Assembly (NCBI GenBank): GCA_017525225.1
Contig: JAFXTB010000037.1
Coordinates: forward strand, 1 to 64,000
Direction of reading: 5' to 3'
Origin: Kiritimatiellia bacterium
GTDB taxonomy: Bacteria; Verrucomicrobiota; Kiritimatiellia; RFP12; UBA1067
Length of the DNA stretch: 64,000 bases
The notes beneath the pieces were generated by a model. The model was not told where the DNA came from, did not search any database, and was given only the letters and a program-made list of their open reading frames with translations. The position numbers and the translations under genes were made by a program. This document shows, in pieces, positions 14,982 through 23,952 of the stretch; the first letter of the stretch is position 1; each line of letters opens with the position of its first letter.

Positions 14982-15040
14982 TCTGTCCAAGACAATCCAG
15001 ACGGCATGGAGACACTGCCACCAAGAGAAAGAGTTTTCGG

Positions 15041-18000
15041 ATGAAGATGAGGTCCTTGCAACTTACGCTGTGCGCCCTGCTGCCTTTTGCATGCCACGCC
15101 TATTCTACGCCCTCCGCGCCGCCCGAGACGCGCCACGAGCGCACCGTACGGAGGCTTACCGCCCTTGACCCGGACAAGGTCGCCGCCGCGTGGCAGGACA
15201 TGGCCCGACGCTGGCCGGACCGTTTCGAGCCTTCCCCTGCCTGGCTTCGTACCCTCGCCGACCGCCGCGATCGCCAGATGTCCGTACTGTGCGCGGATTG
15301 GGGTAGCGAGGTCAGCTCCGATGGTGCCTGCGGTGGAGCCGAGGAGCTTCTGGCGGAGGTGCGCCGGCACCTTCTGGAGAACCCGCTCCTTGATTTCGAC
15401 CGCATCATCGCCGTGCGCCGCCCCGATGTCGGCAATCAGGGCCTTCATGAGAACCACGGGCAGCCGCGCGAGGTGTACAAGGGATGCCGCAACGAGCTTG
15501 GCGTGCTGTCTGCAATCCGGTCGGATACGCCGCGATTCGATGTCCTCGACCGTACCCCTGACAACGGTTACATAGGCGAGCTCTGTCTCAAGTGGGATGC
15601 ACGGAAGCTCATGTACACGCGCCGCACGGGTCGCACCTGCCATCCGCCGGAGATCGCATATACTATGCACAACGGCCGCAGGGTCAGCAATCGTTCCGTG
15701 GAGAATATCGACCGCGTGGTCGAGCTGGATCTGGAAGCGCCTGCCGCTGGTCCTACCGAGATTCCACTCATTCCCGACGACGACTGCAACTGCTACGCCG
15801 GGTGCTATCTTCCGGATGGAGCCGTCCTGTTTCTCTCCGACGCGACGATGGTAGGCGTTCCATGCGTCGTCGGTTCGTCCTGGGTGGCCAGCATATACCG
15901 GCGCGATCCGTCAGGCGCGATCCGCCGGCTGACCTTCGACCAGGACAACTCCTGGCATCCCGTGCTGATGGCCGACGGCCGCGTGATGTTCCAGCACTGG
16001 GAGTATGCCGACATCGTCCATTTCGCGTCGCGCAGGCTCTATACGATGAACCCCGACGGTACCCGCCAGCGCGCATACTATGGAACCGGGTCCTTCTGGC
16101 CGAACTCACTCTTCCATGCCCGGCCCTGCCCCGACGCCCCGCACTGCTTCACCGCCACGGTGAGTGGACACCACGGCCAGCGCATGACGGGCGAACTCAT
16201 CCTCTTCGATACACTCAAGGGCGATGGCTCGACCAACGGCGTTGTGCGCCGGTTCGTGCAGGAGGGAACCGTCCGCCCGGTCATCCGTGACAGGCTCACG
16301 GACTTCTCCTGGCCGAAGTTCGCCTTCCCATATCCGCTTTCCAGGGACTATGTACTCGTCGCCTCGCGTCCGAACCTCTTCGATGGCTGGGGACTCTATC
16401 TTGCGGACGCATTCGGAAACCTCACCCCGATCATCGAGGAGAAGGGGCATGTGTTCTTCGAGGCGACCCCGTTGCAGGCGCGGCCGCGACCACCCATCCT
16501 TGCCGACGACACCCGTCCTGGCGAGCCTGCGCACGTGAGCATTTCCGACATCTACATCGGCTCCGGCCTTGAAGGCGTGCCGCGCGGCACGGTAAAGTCG
16601 CTGCGCGTGTTCACCTATTCGTTCTCCTACCGCGGGATCGGGGCCGAGCGCGACCACCACGGGCTGGATGGCCCCTGGGACATCAAGCGCATCATCGGCA
16701 CCGTGCCGGTGTATCCCGACGGCAGCGCCTATTTCGAGGCCCCCGCCAACACGCCGCTGGCGCTCCAGCCGCTCGATGCCGATGGCTGCGCCCTGCAGAC
16801 GTTCCGGAGCTGGTTCAACGCCATGCCGGGCGAACATGTCTCGTGTGTCGGCTGTCATGAGCGCAAGACCGACTCCATGCCGGCATCCCTCACCATGACG
16901 GCGCTCAAACGGCCGCCAAGCCGCATCAAGCCGTGGTACGGTCCCGAACGCGGGCTCGACTTCCGCCGCGAGGTGCAGCCCGTGCTTACGCGCAACTGCA
17001 CGCGCTGCCACAAGCCCGGCGGCGCTTCGCCCGATCTTACCGACAGGCCCGATGTCAACGTGCTCACCAAGGAGACATACTACATGAACGACGGGAACTT
17101 CCCGCCGTCCTACATCGCACTCTGCTCGTACGTGCGGAGTCTTACGCAGGAAGGGGACAACGGCGTGCTGGTTCCATGCGAGGCGGCGGCCTCCACCACG
17201 AAGCTAATGCAGATGCTCGATGATGGCCACCATGGCGTCCGGCTGGGGCCGGAATCCCACGATCGGCTTGTCACCTGGATAGATCTCAACCGCATGGGCC
17301 ACGGGGCGTGGTCGTTCTTCGTGGCAACCAACCGCGTGACGCACTATGCCGCCCGCCGCCGCGAGCTCCAGAAACGATATGCGGGCGTAGATGAGGACCA
17401 TGAGCGCGACTATGGAATGGCGCGTCTCGGGGAATCCACCCCTGCGCCTGGGCCCGATGTCCCCGTTCCGGACGGCACGGGATGTATCGTCGAGGTCGGT
17501 GGCGGCGCCGGAGAGCGGCGGCAGCTGGATCTCGGCGACGGGCTTCGCCTCGAATTGGTACGCATACCTTCTGGAGTCTACACCAACGCCGCAGGTCGCG
17601 CGGCCACGATCCCGCGTCCGTTCTGGCTGGGGGCCAAGGAGATTACGAACCGCCAGTTCCGCAGGTTCATGCCGCGCCATGACAGCGGCATCGAGGTGAA
17701 CGACTTCATGAAGTTCTCGCAGGTGGAGCTGGGCTATCCGCTCACAGGCGAAGACCAGCCTGCCGTGCGGCTGTCCGCCGACCAGGCGGAGGCGTTCTGT
17801 CGCGCGCTTTCCTCCCAGACCGGTGCCAGATGCCGCCTACCTACCGGCGATGAATGGGAATGGGCAGCGCGCGCGGGAAGTCCTTCTGCCATGCCATACG
17901 GTTCGCTGGACGACGACTTCGCGCCTTTCGCGAACCTTGCGGACCGCACCTTCCGTCGGCAGGATCGTTTCAGCGGCAATGTGCCGCTGATGGGCGTGCC

Positions 18001-18274
18001 GCCCTGGCGGCTTGCGGACGAACGTTTCGACGATGGATGCCGGGTGACGGCACCGGTCGGTTCCTTCAAGGCGAACGCATGGGGGCTGCACGACATGGCC
18101 GGCAACGTGTGGGAATGGACGGCAGACCGCACGGACGACGGACGCGCCAAGGCACGCGGCGGATCGTTCTGGAGCAGACCGAAGGACGCCACATTCGCGA
18201 GGACGGTCAGGTATCGCACATGGCAGCGCGTACACGATGTGGGATTCAGGGTGCTTCTTGAAGACGTTCCCTGA
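15041..18274 (+). CDS. Exported PD40-type protein with two CXXCH motifs and a SUMF1-like domain
   Basis: A 1077-residue protein with a signal peptide (QLTLCALLPFACHAYS). The first 580 residues resemble the PD40/WD40-like propeller proteins of Planctomycetes related to the alpha subunit of hydrazine synthase (VMFQHWEYADIVHFASRRLY, LFDGWGLYLAD). Two c-type haem motifs follow, C602-VG-CH and C653-TR-CHKPGG. Residues from about 825 form a SUMF1/FGE-like domain (FWLGAKEITNRQFRRF, LPTGDEWEWAARAGSP, LHDMAGNVWEWTAD, RGGSFW). The FGE catalytic Cys pair near the end is missing (the region reads SRPKDATFARTVRYRTW), so it is probably not a formylglycine generator. Periplasmic redox or binding role; substrate unknown. 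It needs a cytochrome c maturation system that is not in this window. Confidence 0.7.
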   Translation: MKMRSLQLTLCALLPFACHAYSTPSAPPETRHERTVRRLTALDPDKVAAAWQDMARRWPDRFEPSPAWLRTLADRRDRQMSVLCADWGSEVSSDGACGGAEELLAEVRRHLLENPLLDFDRIIAVRRPDVGNQGLHENHGQPREVYKGCRNELGVLSAIRSDTPRFDVLDRTPDNGYIGELCLKWDARKLMYTRRTGRTCHPPEIAYTMHNGRRVSNRSVENIDRVVELDLEAPAAGPTEIPLIPDDDCNCYAGCYLPDGAVLFLSDATMVGVPCVVGSSWVASIYRRDPSGAIRRLTFDQDNSWHPVLMADGRVMFQHWEYADIVHFASRRLYTMNPDGTRQRAYYGTGSFWPNSLFHARPCPDAPHCFTATVSGHHGQRMTGELILFDTLKGDGSTNGVVRRFVQEGTVRPVIRDRLTDFSWPKFAFPYPLSRDYVLVASRPNLFDGWGLYLADAFGNLTPIIEEKGHVFFEATPLQARPRPPILADDTRPGEPAHVSISDIYIGSGLEGVPRGTVKSLRVFTYSFSYRGIGAERDHHGLDGPWDIKRIIGTVPVYPDGSAYFEAPANTPLALQPLDADGCALQTFRSWFNAMPGEHVSCVGCHERKTDSMPASLTMTALKRPPSRIKPWYGPERGLDFRREVQPVLTRNCTRCHKPGGASPDLTDRPDVNVLTKETYYMNDGNFPPSYIALCSYVRSLTQEGDNGVLVPCEAAASTTKLMQMLDDGHHGVRLGPESHDRLVTWIDLNRMGHGAWSFFVATNRVTHYAARRRELQKRYAGVDEDHERDYGMARLGESTPAPGPDVPVPDGTGCIVEVGGGAGERRQLDLGDGLRLELVRIPSGVYTNAAGRAATIPRPFWLGAKEITNRQFRRFMPRHDSGIEVNDFMKFSQVELGYPLTGEDQPAVRLSADQAEAFCRALSSQTGARCRLPTGDEWEWAARAGSPSAMPYGSLDDDFAPFANLADRTFRRQDRFSGNVPLMGVPPWRLADERFDDGCRVTAPVGSFKANAWGLHDMAGNVWEWTADRTDDGRAKARGGSFWSRPKDATFARTVRYRTWQRVHDVGFRVLLEDVP

Positions 18275-18294
18275 CGGAGACCCTACGTCTTCAA
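18258..18294. other. Inverted repeat over two convergent stop codons
   Basis: TTGAAGACGT (18258-18267) and ACGTCTTCAA (18285-18294) are perfect complements with 17 nt between. The two convergent genes end 8 nt apart inside it. It may act as a weak terminator for both, but there is no T tract. Confidence 0.4.
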
Positions 18295-19719
18295 CCCCAT
18301 CCACGGCGCCAGCTTCACGGCGCGGGCCTCCCGCGACTGGACGGTGTGGCCGGGCAGGCTGCTTTCCAGCGCCGAAAGACGGGAGAGCAGCGCCTGCTGG
18401 GCGGCCAGATGCTGCTGGCGCGCATTCTCCGCGTTCTGCCGTTCGTCCATCAGCTCCTTCTCGCGCTGCTGCAGCCGTAGGCGCAGGTTCTGTATCTGCT
18501 GGTTCAGCGCAGCCACGTCTTCCACCTGCTTGCGCAGGCGTTCCGCCTCTGCAGTCTTCTCGCGCAGCTTCTGCATCAGATCCTGCAGGCGCACCTCCGT
18601 TTCCCGCGCGGTCTTTTCATTTAGCACGCGCAACGCGTCCAGCTCCCTGCGCAGATTGGCCGTGCGCGGATCCTCGGGATGCTCCATCAGCGCTCGGCGC
18701 TTCATGTCGTCGGCATTCGCGCCAATGCGCTTGAGCAGCTCCTGCCGTCGCGCCAGCAGCCGCTCCGAACGAGCGCGCCAGCGTTTCTGGGATTCCTCCG
18801 CCTCGCGCTTTTCCGTCTCCAGCGTCTGGGCGAGCGCCGCCGCCTCTTCCTGCAGCAGCGCATAGACCGCGGCCTCCATGTCCGCCGCGGCCTGGGCGTT
18901 CGGCGGCAGCCGCTTGATCTCGTCGGAGAGCGCCAATGTCTCCGCCTCGGCGTCGCGCGCCTGCCGCTGTGCGGCGGCAACCTCGTCGCGCGCGGCCGCT
19001 ATCTTTGCCTCGGCATCGTTGCGGGTGGCCGCCATCTGCGCCTCTACGGCGTTCACCCGCGTCTCCGCAGCAGCCAGCCCCGTCTTAAGCTGCTCCGCGC
19101 GGGCCGTGACCTCGTCCAGCTTTGCCAGCAGTTCCGGATCCTGTACCTCAATGCGCTTCTCGACTATCTTTTCTACCGGCACCTCTACGATCTTCTCCAC
19201 CGGCACTTCCACGCGCTTTTCGACAATCTTTTCTACCGGCACCTCCACGCGCTTTTCGACAATCTTCTCCACCGGCACTTCCACACGCTTCTCGACAATC
19301 TTCTCTACCGGTACCTCCACGCGCTTCTCGACAATCTTCTCCACGATGCGCGGCTTGGGTGTGGACGGGGGTGGTTGCGGCGCGGCCTCTACAGGCGTGG
19401 CAGGCGGCTTGGTGGCGGGTTCATGTCCGAACGGCGGACGCACCTCGACGAGCTTCGAGCTGCGCGGCAGGCGGCCGGAATTCAGCAGAGCCTGGGCGGC
19501 GGCCTTGTTGAAGGGTCCACGCGGCAGGCCGTCGCCTATGTCGATCGACCAGCGCATGTCGAGGAAGTCGATCTCGGTGGCGGGACGCCACTCCTTGCCG
19601 TCGGGCGATATCTCCTGTCCCGGCTGGATGCGGCCCATCTGCGCCCATTCGATCAGGCGGCTCTTTGTCTCCGGACCGAAAGTCTCGTCTTGCGTTCTCA
19701 AATACCATGTGTCTGCCAT
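18283..19719 (-). CDS. GYF-like domain protein with long coiled coil
   Basis: A 478-residue protein. The N-terminus ([21 protein letters not shown]) is a GYF_2-like module; a second half-module may lie at 55-90 ([17 protein letters not shown]). Residues 125-192 consist of repeats of the type [12 protein letters not shown], and 195-450 are predicted to be continuous coiled coil rich in Ala, Glu and Arg. There is no signal peptide or membrane segment, so it is probably cytoplasmic and structural. The ATG follows AAGGAG by 6 nt and lies 19 nt after the sister gene, so the two form an operon. Function is unknown; a scaffold or cytoskeletal role is only a guess. Confidence 0.6.
   Translation of the reverse strand: MADTWYLRTQDETFGPETKSRLIEWAQMGRIQPGQEISPDGKEWRPATEIDFLDMRWSIDIGDGLPRGPFNKAAAQALLNSGRLPRSSKLVEVRPPFGHEPATKPPATPVEAAPQPPPSTPKPRIVEKIVEKRVEVPVEKIVEKRVEVPVEKIVEKRVEVPVEKIVEKRVEVPVEKIVEVPVEKIVEKRIEVQDPELLAKLDEVTARAEQLKTGLAAAETRVNAVEAQMAATRNDAEAKIAAARDEVAAAQRQARDAEAETLALSDEIKRLPPNAQAAADMEAAVYALLQEEAAALAQTLETEKREAEESQKRWRARSERLLARRQELLKRIGANADDMKRRALMEHPEDPRTANLRRELDALRVLNEKTARETEVRLQDLMQKLREKTAEAERLRKQVEDVAALNQQIQNLRLRLQQREKELMDERQNAENARQQHLAAQQALLSRLSALESSLPGHTVQSREARAVKLAPWMGLKT
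19144..19341 (-). repeat. Tandem 36-nt repeats coding [12 protein letters not shown]
   Basis: Four full units and two partial ones of 12 residues each (residues 127-192 of the coiled-coil protein). The copies differ mostly by synonymous changes, which suggests selection on the protein repeat rather than very recent duplication. Confidence 0.8.
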
Positions 19720-19738
19720 AGCGATCTCCTTGTGGTCG

Positions 19739-20494
19739 TCATTTCTTCTTGCCGAAGGTGAAGAACTTCTTTGCGCCGGATGCGCCCATGCGGGCCAACT
19801 CCGCCTGGGCCTGCCGCTCGATTGCCGCGAGCGTGGCCTGGTTTGCGCCGCCGAACGCGTTGCGTGCCACCTGTGGCGGCGGTTCGTCGCTCACCACCAC
19901 TTCCGGGACGAGAGGTTCCTCCGTGCGCCATTCGGGCACATGCACTTCGCTCTGCCGGCGTAGTTGTTCCTTAAGTTCCGCTATCTCATGGTCCTTTGCC
20001 GCCAGAGCCTCTTCGGCGCGGGCCGTCTCGTCGATGAGCTTGCTCTCCGTCTTCGCCAGCCTGTCGCGGATGGCGGCGACCTCGTCCTGGCACTTCTGCA
20101 TACCGGCGGCGAGGTCGGCCACCTTCCCTTCGAGAGCCTTCTTGTCCGCGGCCAGCGCGGCGTTGTCGTCCTTGATCGGCTTCATCTTCGCCTCGACACA
20201 TGCGGACGACTGGTAGAACCGTGCCTCCGGCGCGAGCGATCCCGTCTTGAGGAAGTCGTCCACCACGGCCCTGTGGGTGGGACCGTAGAACTGGCCTGGA
20301 TTGTTCTCAATTATCCAGTCCATCTCCAGCTCGGGATTGAGCGATGCGAGCATCCAGGTGGAAAGGTTCTGCGATATGCTGGCCAGCGGTTCGATACGGC
20401 CATCCTTCACCCATTCCTTGAGCGTTTCGAAGGGTATGGGACCGAACACTTTGCCCGCCACATTGCGAACGTACCAAATTTTGCTAGATTTCAT
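19739..20494 (-). CDS. GYF-like domain protein with coiled coil, first gene of pair
   Basis: A 251-residue protein starting with a GYF_2-like module ([23 protein letters not shown]), a second related module at about 58-95 ([21 protein letters not shown]), a coiled coil at 105-180, and a short Gly/Lys tail ([15 protein letters not shown]). No signal peptide is present. It heads an operon with the larger GYF protein. The -10 box TATAAT ends 7 nt before the ATG, and there is no ribosome-binding site, so the mRNA is probably leaderless. Function unknown. Confidence 0.6.
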   Translation of the reverse strand: MKSSKIWYVRNVAGKVFGPIPFETLKEWVKDGRIEPLASISQNLSTWMLASLNPELEMDWIIENNPGQFYGPTHRAVVDDFLKTGSLAPEARFYQSSACVEAKMKPIKDDNAALAADKKALEGKVADLAAGMQKCQDEVAAIRDRLAKTESKLIDETARAEEALAAKDHEIAELKEQLRRQSEVHVPEWRTEEPLVPEVVVSDEPPPQVARNAFGGANQATLAAIERQAQAELARMGASGAKKFFTFGKKK

Positions 20495-20501
20495 GCGACA
20501 G

Positions 20502-20507
20502 ATTATA
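20502..20507 (-). promoter_or_regulatory. -10 box TATAAT seven nt before the GYF gene start
   Basis: On the minus strand TATAAT occupies 20507-20502 and the ATG begins at 20494. Transcription would start at or within one base of the start codon. The box faces away from the proC -10 box, so this is a compact divergent promoter. Confidence 0.65.
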
Positions 20508-20515
20508 TCATATTA

Positions 20516-20524
20516 TGGTATAAT
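20516..20524 (+). promoter_or_regulatory. Extended -10 box TGG-TATAAT seven nt before proC
   Basis: TATAAT at 20519-20524 with TGG in front; the ATG is at 20532. No Shine-Dalgarno fits in the 7-nt gap. A leaderless transcript is predicted. Confidence 0.68.
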
Positions 20525-20531
20525 CCTGCCC

Positions 20532-21338
20532 ATGAAAACAACACTAGGTTTTTGGGGCGCCGGGAAGATGGCCGAGGGCATTCTTGCCGCCGCATCGCTT
20601 GTGAAGGGCTTCACGCCGCAGTCTGTGCTCATGGCGGAGAAGCTTCCGGAGCGCGCGAAGGAGATGGCGCGCCGCTACAAGGTGCGCACCACCGACGACG
20701 TGCGCGCCGTCGCAAAGAGCGCGAGCATGATCTTCCTGGCGGTGAAGCCGCAGGACGTCGCGGCGCTGGCGGCGGAGGTGCGGCCGCTTCTGACGGCGAA
20801 GACGCTCGTGGTGTCGATCGCCGCAGGCAAGTCCATAGCCACCCTGCGCCGGCTTTTCGGCCGGGAGGTCCGCCTCGTGCGCGTGATGCCGAACCTCGCC
20901 CTGCGCGCCAAGGAGGGCATGTGCGCGATATGTCCGGCGGCGAACGCGACGGCGGCGGACGTGAGGCGTGTGGCGGCGATCCTCGATGGCGCCGGGCGCA
21001 CTGTTGTGCTCAAGGAGCGCCATTTCGACGCGGTGACGGCGCTCTCCGGCAGCGGTCCCGCGTTCTTCGCATACATGGAGCAGGCGATGGCGGAGGGTGG
21101 GCGAAAGCTCGGCCTGCCTGCCGCCGCCGCGCGGTTGCTGGCGGAGCAGACCATGCTTGGCACGGCCGCGTTCCTGCGCCAGTCGCAGATGGACCTTACC
21201 ACGTTCATCGCGGGCGTCGCCACGCCCGGCGGCACAACGGCCGCGGGAATGGACGTGATGCGCGCAAGCGATTTCGGGCAGGTCGTCGCGAAGACGCTCA
21301 AGGCCGCCGCGGCGCGGAGCGCGGAACTCGGGAAGTAG
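20532..21338 (+). CDS. proC: Pyrroline-5-carboxylate reductase
   Basis: A 268-residue enzyme that makes proline from pyrroline-5-carboxylate with NAD(P)H. The Rossmann motif GFWGAGKMAEGI opens the protein; MIFLAVKPQDVAAL, LVRVMPNLALRAKEG, TALSGSGPAFFAYMEQA and the C-terminal signature TFIAGVATPGGTTAAGMDVM are all present. Length fits the family. The start follows directly on the -10 box, and nothing upstream codes for part of the fold, so leaderless translation is likely. The fumarase-like gene follows 16 nt later. Confidence 0.94.
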   Translation: MKTTLGFWGAGKMAEGILAAASLVKGFTPQSVLMAEKLPERAKEMARRYKVRTTDDVRAVAKSASMIFLAVKPQDVAALAAEVRPLLTAKTLVVSIAAGKSIATLRRLFGREVRLVRVMPNLALRAKEGMCAICPAANATAADVRRVAAILDGAGRTVVLKERHFDAVTALSGSGPAFFAYMEQAMAEGGRKLGLPAAAARLLAEQTMLGTAAFLRQSQMDLTTFIAGVATPGGTTAAGMDVMRASDFGQVVAKTLKAAAARSAELGK

Positions 21339-21354
21339 GACCGTTGAAACCCCT

Positions 21355-21942
21355 ATGATTGAATTGCGCCATCCGTTTTCCGAAGAGGCCGTGCGCGCTT
21401 TGCATGCGGGCGATTCCGTCAGCGTGAGCGGCCGCGTGTGGACCGGGCGCGACCGCTTCCACAAGCATTTCGCGGATGGAGGCGATCTGCCGGTGGATTT
21501 CCGGGATGGTGCGCTTTTCCACTGCGGTCCCGTAGTTGTGCGCGAAGGTGGCACCTGGCGGGTCGTAGCGGCAGGCCCCACCACCAGCGTGCGCGAAAAT
21601 CCGTACGAGCCTGATTTCATCGCCGCCACCGGCGTGCGCCTTGTCATCGGCAAGGGGGGCATGGACGAGCGCACGCTGGAGGCCTGCCATGGCAATGGAG
21701 CAGTCTATCTGCAGGCGGTAGGGGGCGCTGCCGCTCTCATCGCCGCAACCGTGCGCCGGGTCGCAGGTGTCCATTTTCTGGAGGAGTTCGGCGCCACTGA
21801 GGCATGCTGGGAGTTCGAGGTCGAAAAGCTGCCGTGCATCGTTGCCATGGACAGCCACGGCGTTTCGCTCTTCGACCGCGTGCGCGACGCATCCGCCGCC
21901 CGCCTTGCGGAGCTTTGCCCGGGTATCCGTTGCAGCAGATGA
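21355..21942 (+). CDS. Fumarate hydratase class I C-terminal (beta) domain protein
   Basis: A 195-residue protein with the Fumerase_C pattern: AGDSVSVSGRVWTGRDRFHKHF, then LPVDFRDGALFHCGP, AAGPTTSVRENPYEPDFI, IGKGG, and LEEFGATEACWEFEVEKLPCIVAMDSHG. In two-subunit class I fumarases or tartrate dehydratases this part works with an alpha subunit that holds the 4Fe-4S cluster. No alpha gene is next to it, so the partner is elsewhere or the protein acts in another role. It lies 16 nt after proC, probably in the same transcript. No clear ribosome-binding site. Confidence 0.82.
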   Translation: MIELRHPFSEEAVRALHAGDSVSVSGRVWTGRDRFHKHFADGGDLPVDFRDGALFHCGPVVVREGGTWRVVAAGPTTSVRENPYEPDFIAATGVRLVIGKGGMDERTLEACHGNGAVYLQAVGGAAALIAATVRRVAGVHFLEEFGATEACWEFEVEKLPCIVAMDSHGVSLFDRVRDASAARLAELCPGIRCSR

Positions 21943-21964
21943 TGGAGAGTATCTACCGGCAGAC

Positions 21965-22573
21965 ATGGCGATGAAGAAGATACTCTATCTGCATGGATTC
22001 GGTTCGTCGGGTGCGAGCGGTACCGTGGAACTGCTTCGCAAGGAGTTTTGGTGCCCGGATGTGGCGCACCGTGCCACGGTGGTGGCGCCGGACATACCCG
22101 TCGATCCGGCGGTGGCGATGCCGATGCTCGAGGAGCTGGCCTACGATGAAATGCCCGACCTCGTGATCGGCACCTCCATGGGCGGCATGTACGCCCAGCA
22201 GCTGCGCGGCTTTACGCGCATCTGCGTCAACCCGTCGTTTACCATCTCCAAGAAGTACAACGTGCTGTACGTGGGCAAGCACAAGTGGCTCAACCGCCGC
22301 AAGGACGGTGAGACGGAGTTCCACGTGACGAAAGAGACGATCGCCCACTTCCAGGAGATGGAGGCGCACCAGTTCGACGGCATTACGGACGACGACCGCA
22401 TGCTCTGCCATGGTCTTTTCGGCGACGAGGACGATATGATGCCCGAGGTGCGGCCTATCTTCGAGCAGCACTACCCCGGCATGGCGCACGTGTTTTCCGG
22501 TGGACACCGCATGAACGCCCAGGTCGTCACTGGGACCCTCCTGCCCTATATCCGTTCGCTGAACATATTCTGA
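21965..22573 (+). CDS. YqiA-like alpha/beta-fold esterase
   Basis: A protein of about 202 residues. It starts MAMKKILYLHGFGSSGASGT, with the HGF oxyanion turn, and has the nucleophile elbow GTSMGG (Ser in VIGTSMGGMYAQQL). A late FSGGHRMN gives a possible catalytic His, and HGLFGDEDDM a possible acid. This matches the YqiA/YcfP group of small hydrolases, whose natural substrates are mostly unknown. Either the ATG at 21965 or the one at 21971 could be the start; no good ribosome site decides. It is the last gene of the proC group. Confidence 0.75.
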   Translation: MAMKKILYLHGFGSSGASGTVELLRKEFWCPDVAHRATVVAPDIPVDPAVAMPMLEELAYDEMPDLVIGTSMGGMYAQQLRGFTRICVNPSFTISKKYNVLYVGKHKWLNRRKDGETEFHVTKETIAHFQEMEAHQFDGITDDDRMLCHGLFGDEDDMMPEVRPIFEQHYPGMAHVFSGGHRMNAQVVTGTLLPYIRSLNIF

Positions 22574-22646
22574 ACCGCGGCCCCGTCTTCTCATCATCTC
22601 TCAAATTTTATCGCAAGTTTTTCACGCGCGCGCCATATATTTATAG

Positions 22647-22652
22647 TATAAT
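22647..22652 (+). promoter_or_regulatory. -10 box TATAAT seven nt before the MFS gene
   Basis: TATAAT at 22647-22652, then AGACGCC, then the ATG at 22660. The spacing equals that at proC. No convincing -35 box and no Shine-Dalgarno are present. Confidence 0.6.
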
Positions 22653-22659
22653 AGACGCC

Positions 22660-23934
22660 ATGCGCAAAAATGAACATGGCGAGCGTGGTTTCTGCTCGGA
22701 TTCGACCTACAAGTGGCTGATGCTGGCGATGCTGGCGGTCACCTATTTCCTCATGCACGGGGCGCGGCAGGTGTTCAACGCCTCGCTGCCGCAGATAAAG
22801 GTGGATCTCGCCTCGCATGGCGCCACGGATGCGCAGCTTGGCCTTTCGCGTACGATCTTCCTTTTCGCGTACGGGCTGATGGTGCCTTTCGCGGGCATCG
22901 CGGCGGACTTCTTCAGGCGGAAATGGGTGATAGTCGTTGGAACGCTCTTCTTCTCCACGAGCGTGTTCTTCACGGGCTTCTCCGATTCGATGCTGATGCT
23001 TTTCATCATGTACGGGTTCATGAACGGCATAGGGCAGTGCATGATACCGGGCGCGGCCAGTTCGCTGGTGGCGCAGTACCACACCGAGACGCGCTCCACC
23101 GCGCTGTCGATATACCAGTCCGCCCTGTATGTCGGGGTGCTGGTGTCATCGGTGGTGGCGGGCACGCTTGGCGGATCGTCGCAGTCCGGCTGGCGCATAT
23201 CGTTCTGGGTGTTCGGCGGCGTGGCCATGGTGTGGATGGTCGTCCTTACGGTGTTCCTGCGCGATACGCCCGCCTTGAAGGTGCAGGGCGAGGATGTAAA
23301 GCCCCGGTTCAAGGATGCGCTCGCGGCGTTCTGCTCCAAGCCTTCCGCCTGGCTGCTCACCTTCGCGTTCGGCATGCTGGTGTTTGGCTCCAACTGCTTC
23401 CGCACATGGATGCCCGCGTTCCTGCAGGGCCAGAAGGGGTGGGGCCTTACGCCCGGCTCGGCGGCGTTCCATGCCGTGTTCTGGTTCTACCTGGGAAGCT
23501 TTCTCGGTATAGCGCTCGGCGCGAGGACGTCGGACAAGCTCTCGGCGAAGCGCCGCGGCATCCGTCTGACGATCATGGCGGTAGGGCTGGCCATCTCGGC
23601 TCCGACGATGGCGGGGATGGTGCTCGTGCCGTCGCTCTGGCTCAGCTGCGTGATGATGTTCTTCTTCGGCCTGGGCGGCGGATTCTTCGACTGCAACCTC
23701 TACGCGGGCCTCTTCGACGTCGTGGCCCCGCGCTACCGTTCGGCGGCGATGGGATTCTACCTGAGCGGCGCGTTCTTCATAGGGTGCCCCGCAACGGCCG
23801 TCCTGGGCTGGGTGGGCCACAACTATTCGCTCCAGACCGGCATGGCCATCTTCGGCGGCACGTACGCGCTGGGCGCATTGGCGATATTCCTCGCGCGGGC
23901 GTTCTTCTTCAAGCGAGATCACGTGGAGGGTTGA
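22660..23934 (+). CDS. Major facilitator superfamily transporter
   Basis: A 424-residue inner-membrane protein with twelve hydrophobic segments. The loop between helices 2 and 3 carries GIAADFFRRKWVI, the MFS signature, and a related GARTSDKLSAKRRGIR lies in the second half. It resembles the GlpT/UhpT-like and sugar-phosphate or hexuronate branches (PGAASSLVAQYHTETRSTALSIYQSALYVG). The substrate cannot be read from sequence; the GH2 gene that follows after 18 nt suggests a sugar released by it. The gene seems to be leaderless. Confidence 0.85.
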   Translation: MRKNEHGERGFCSDSTYKWLMLAMLAVTYFLMHGARQVFNASLPQIKVDLASHGATDAQLGLSRTIFLFAYGLMVPFAGIAADFFRRKWVIVVGTLFFSTSVFFTGFSDSMLMLFIMYGFMNGIGQCMIPGAASSLVAQYHTETRSTALSIYQSALYVGVLVSSVVAGTLGGSSQSGWRISFWVFGGVAMVWMVVLTVFLRDTPALKVQGEDVKPRFKDALAAFCSKPSAWLLTFAFGMLVFGSNCFRTWMPAFLQGQKGWGLTPGSAAFHAVFWFYLGSFLGIALGARTSDKLSAKRRGIRLTIMAVGLAISAPTMAGMVLVPSLWLSCVMMFFFGLGGGFFDCNLYAGLFDVVAPRYRSAAMGFYLSGAFFIGCPATAVLGWVGHNYSLQTGMAIFGGTYALGALAIFLARAFFFKRDHVEG

Positions 23935-23952
23935 TCTACGGTACGGACGACC

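Noticed and set aside
17540-18274. SUMF1 domain as an active formylglycine-generating enzyme for sulfatases
   Set aside because: The C-terminal Cys pair needed for copper binding and catalysis is absent, and no sulfatase gene occurs in the window.
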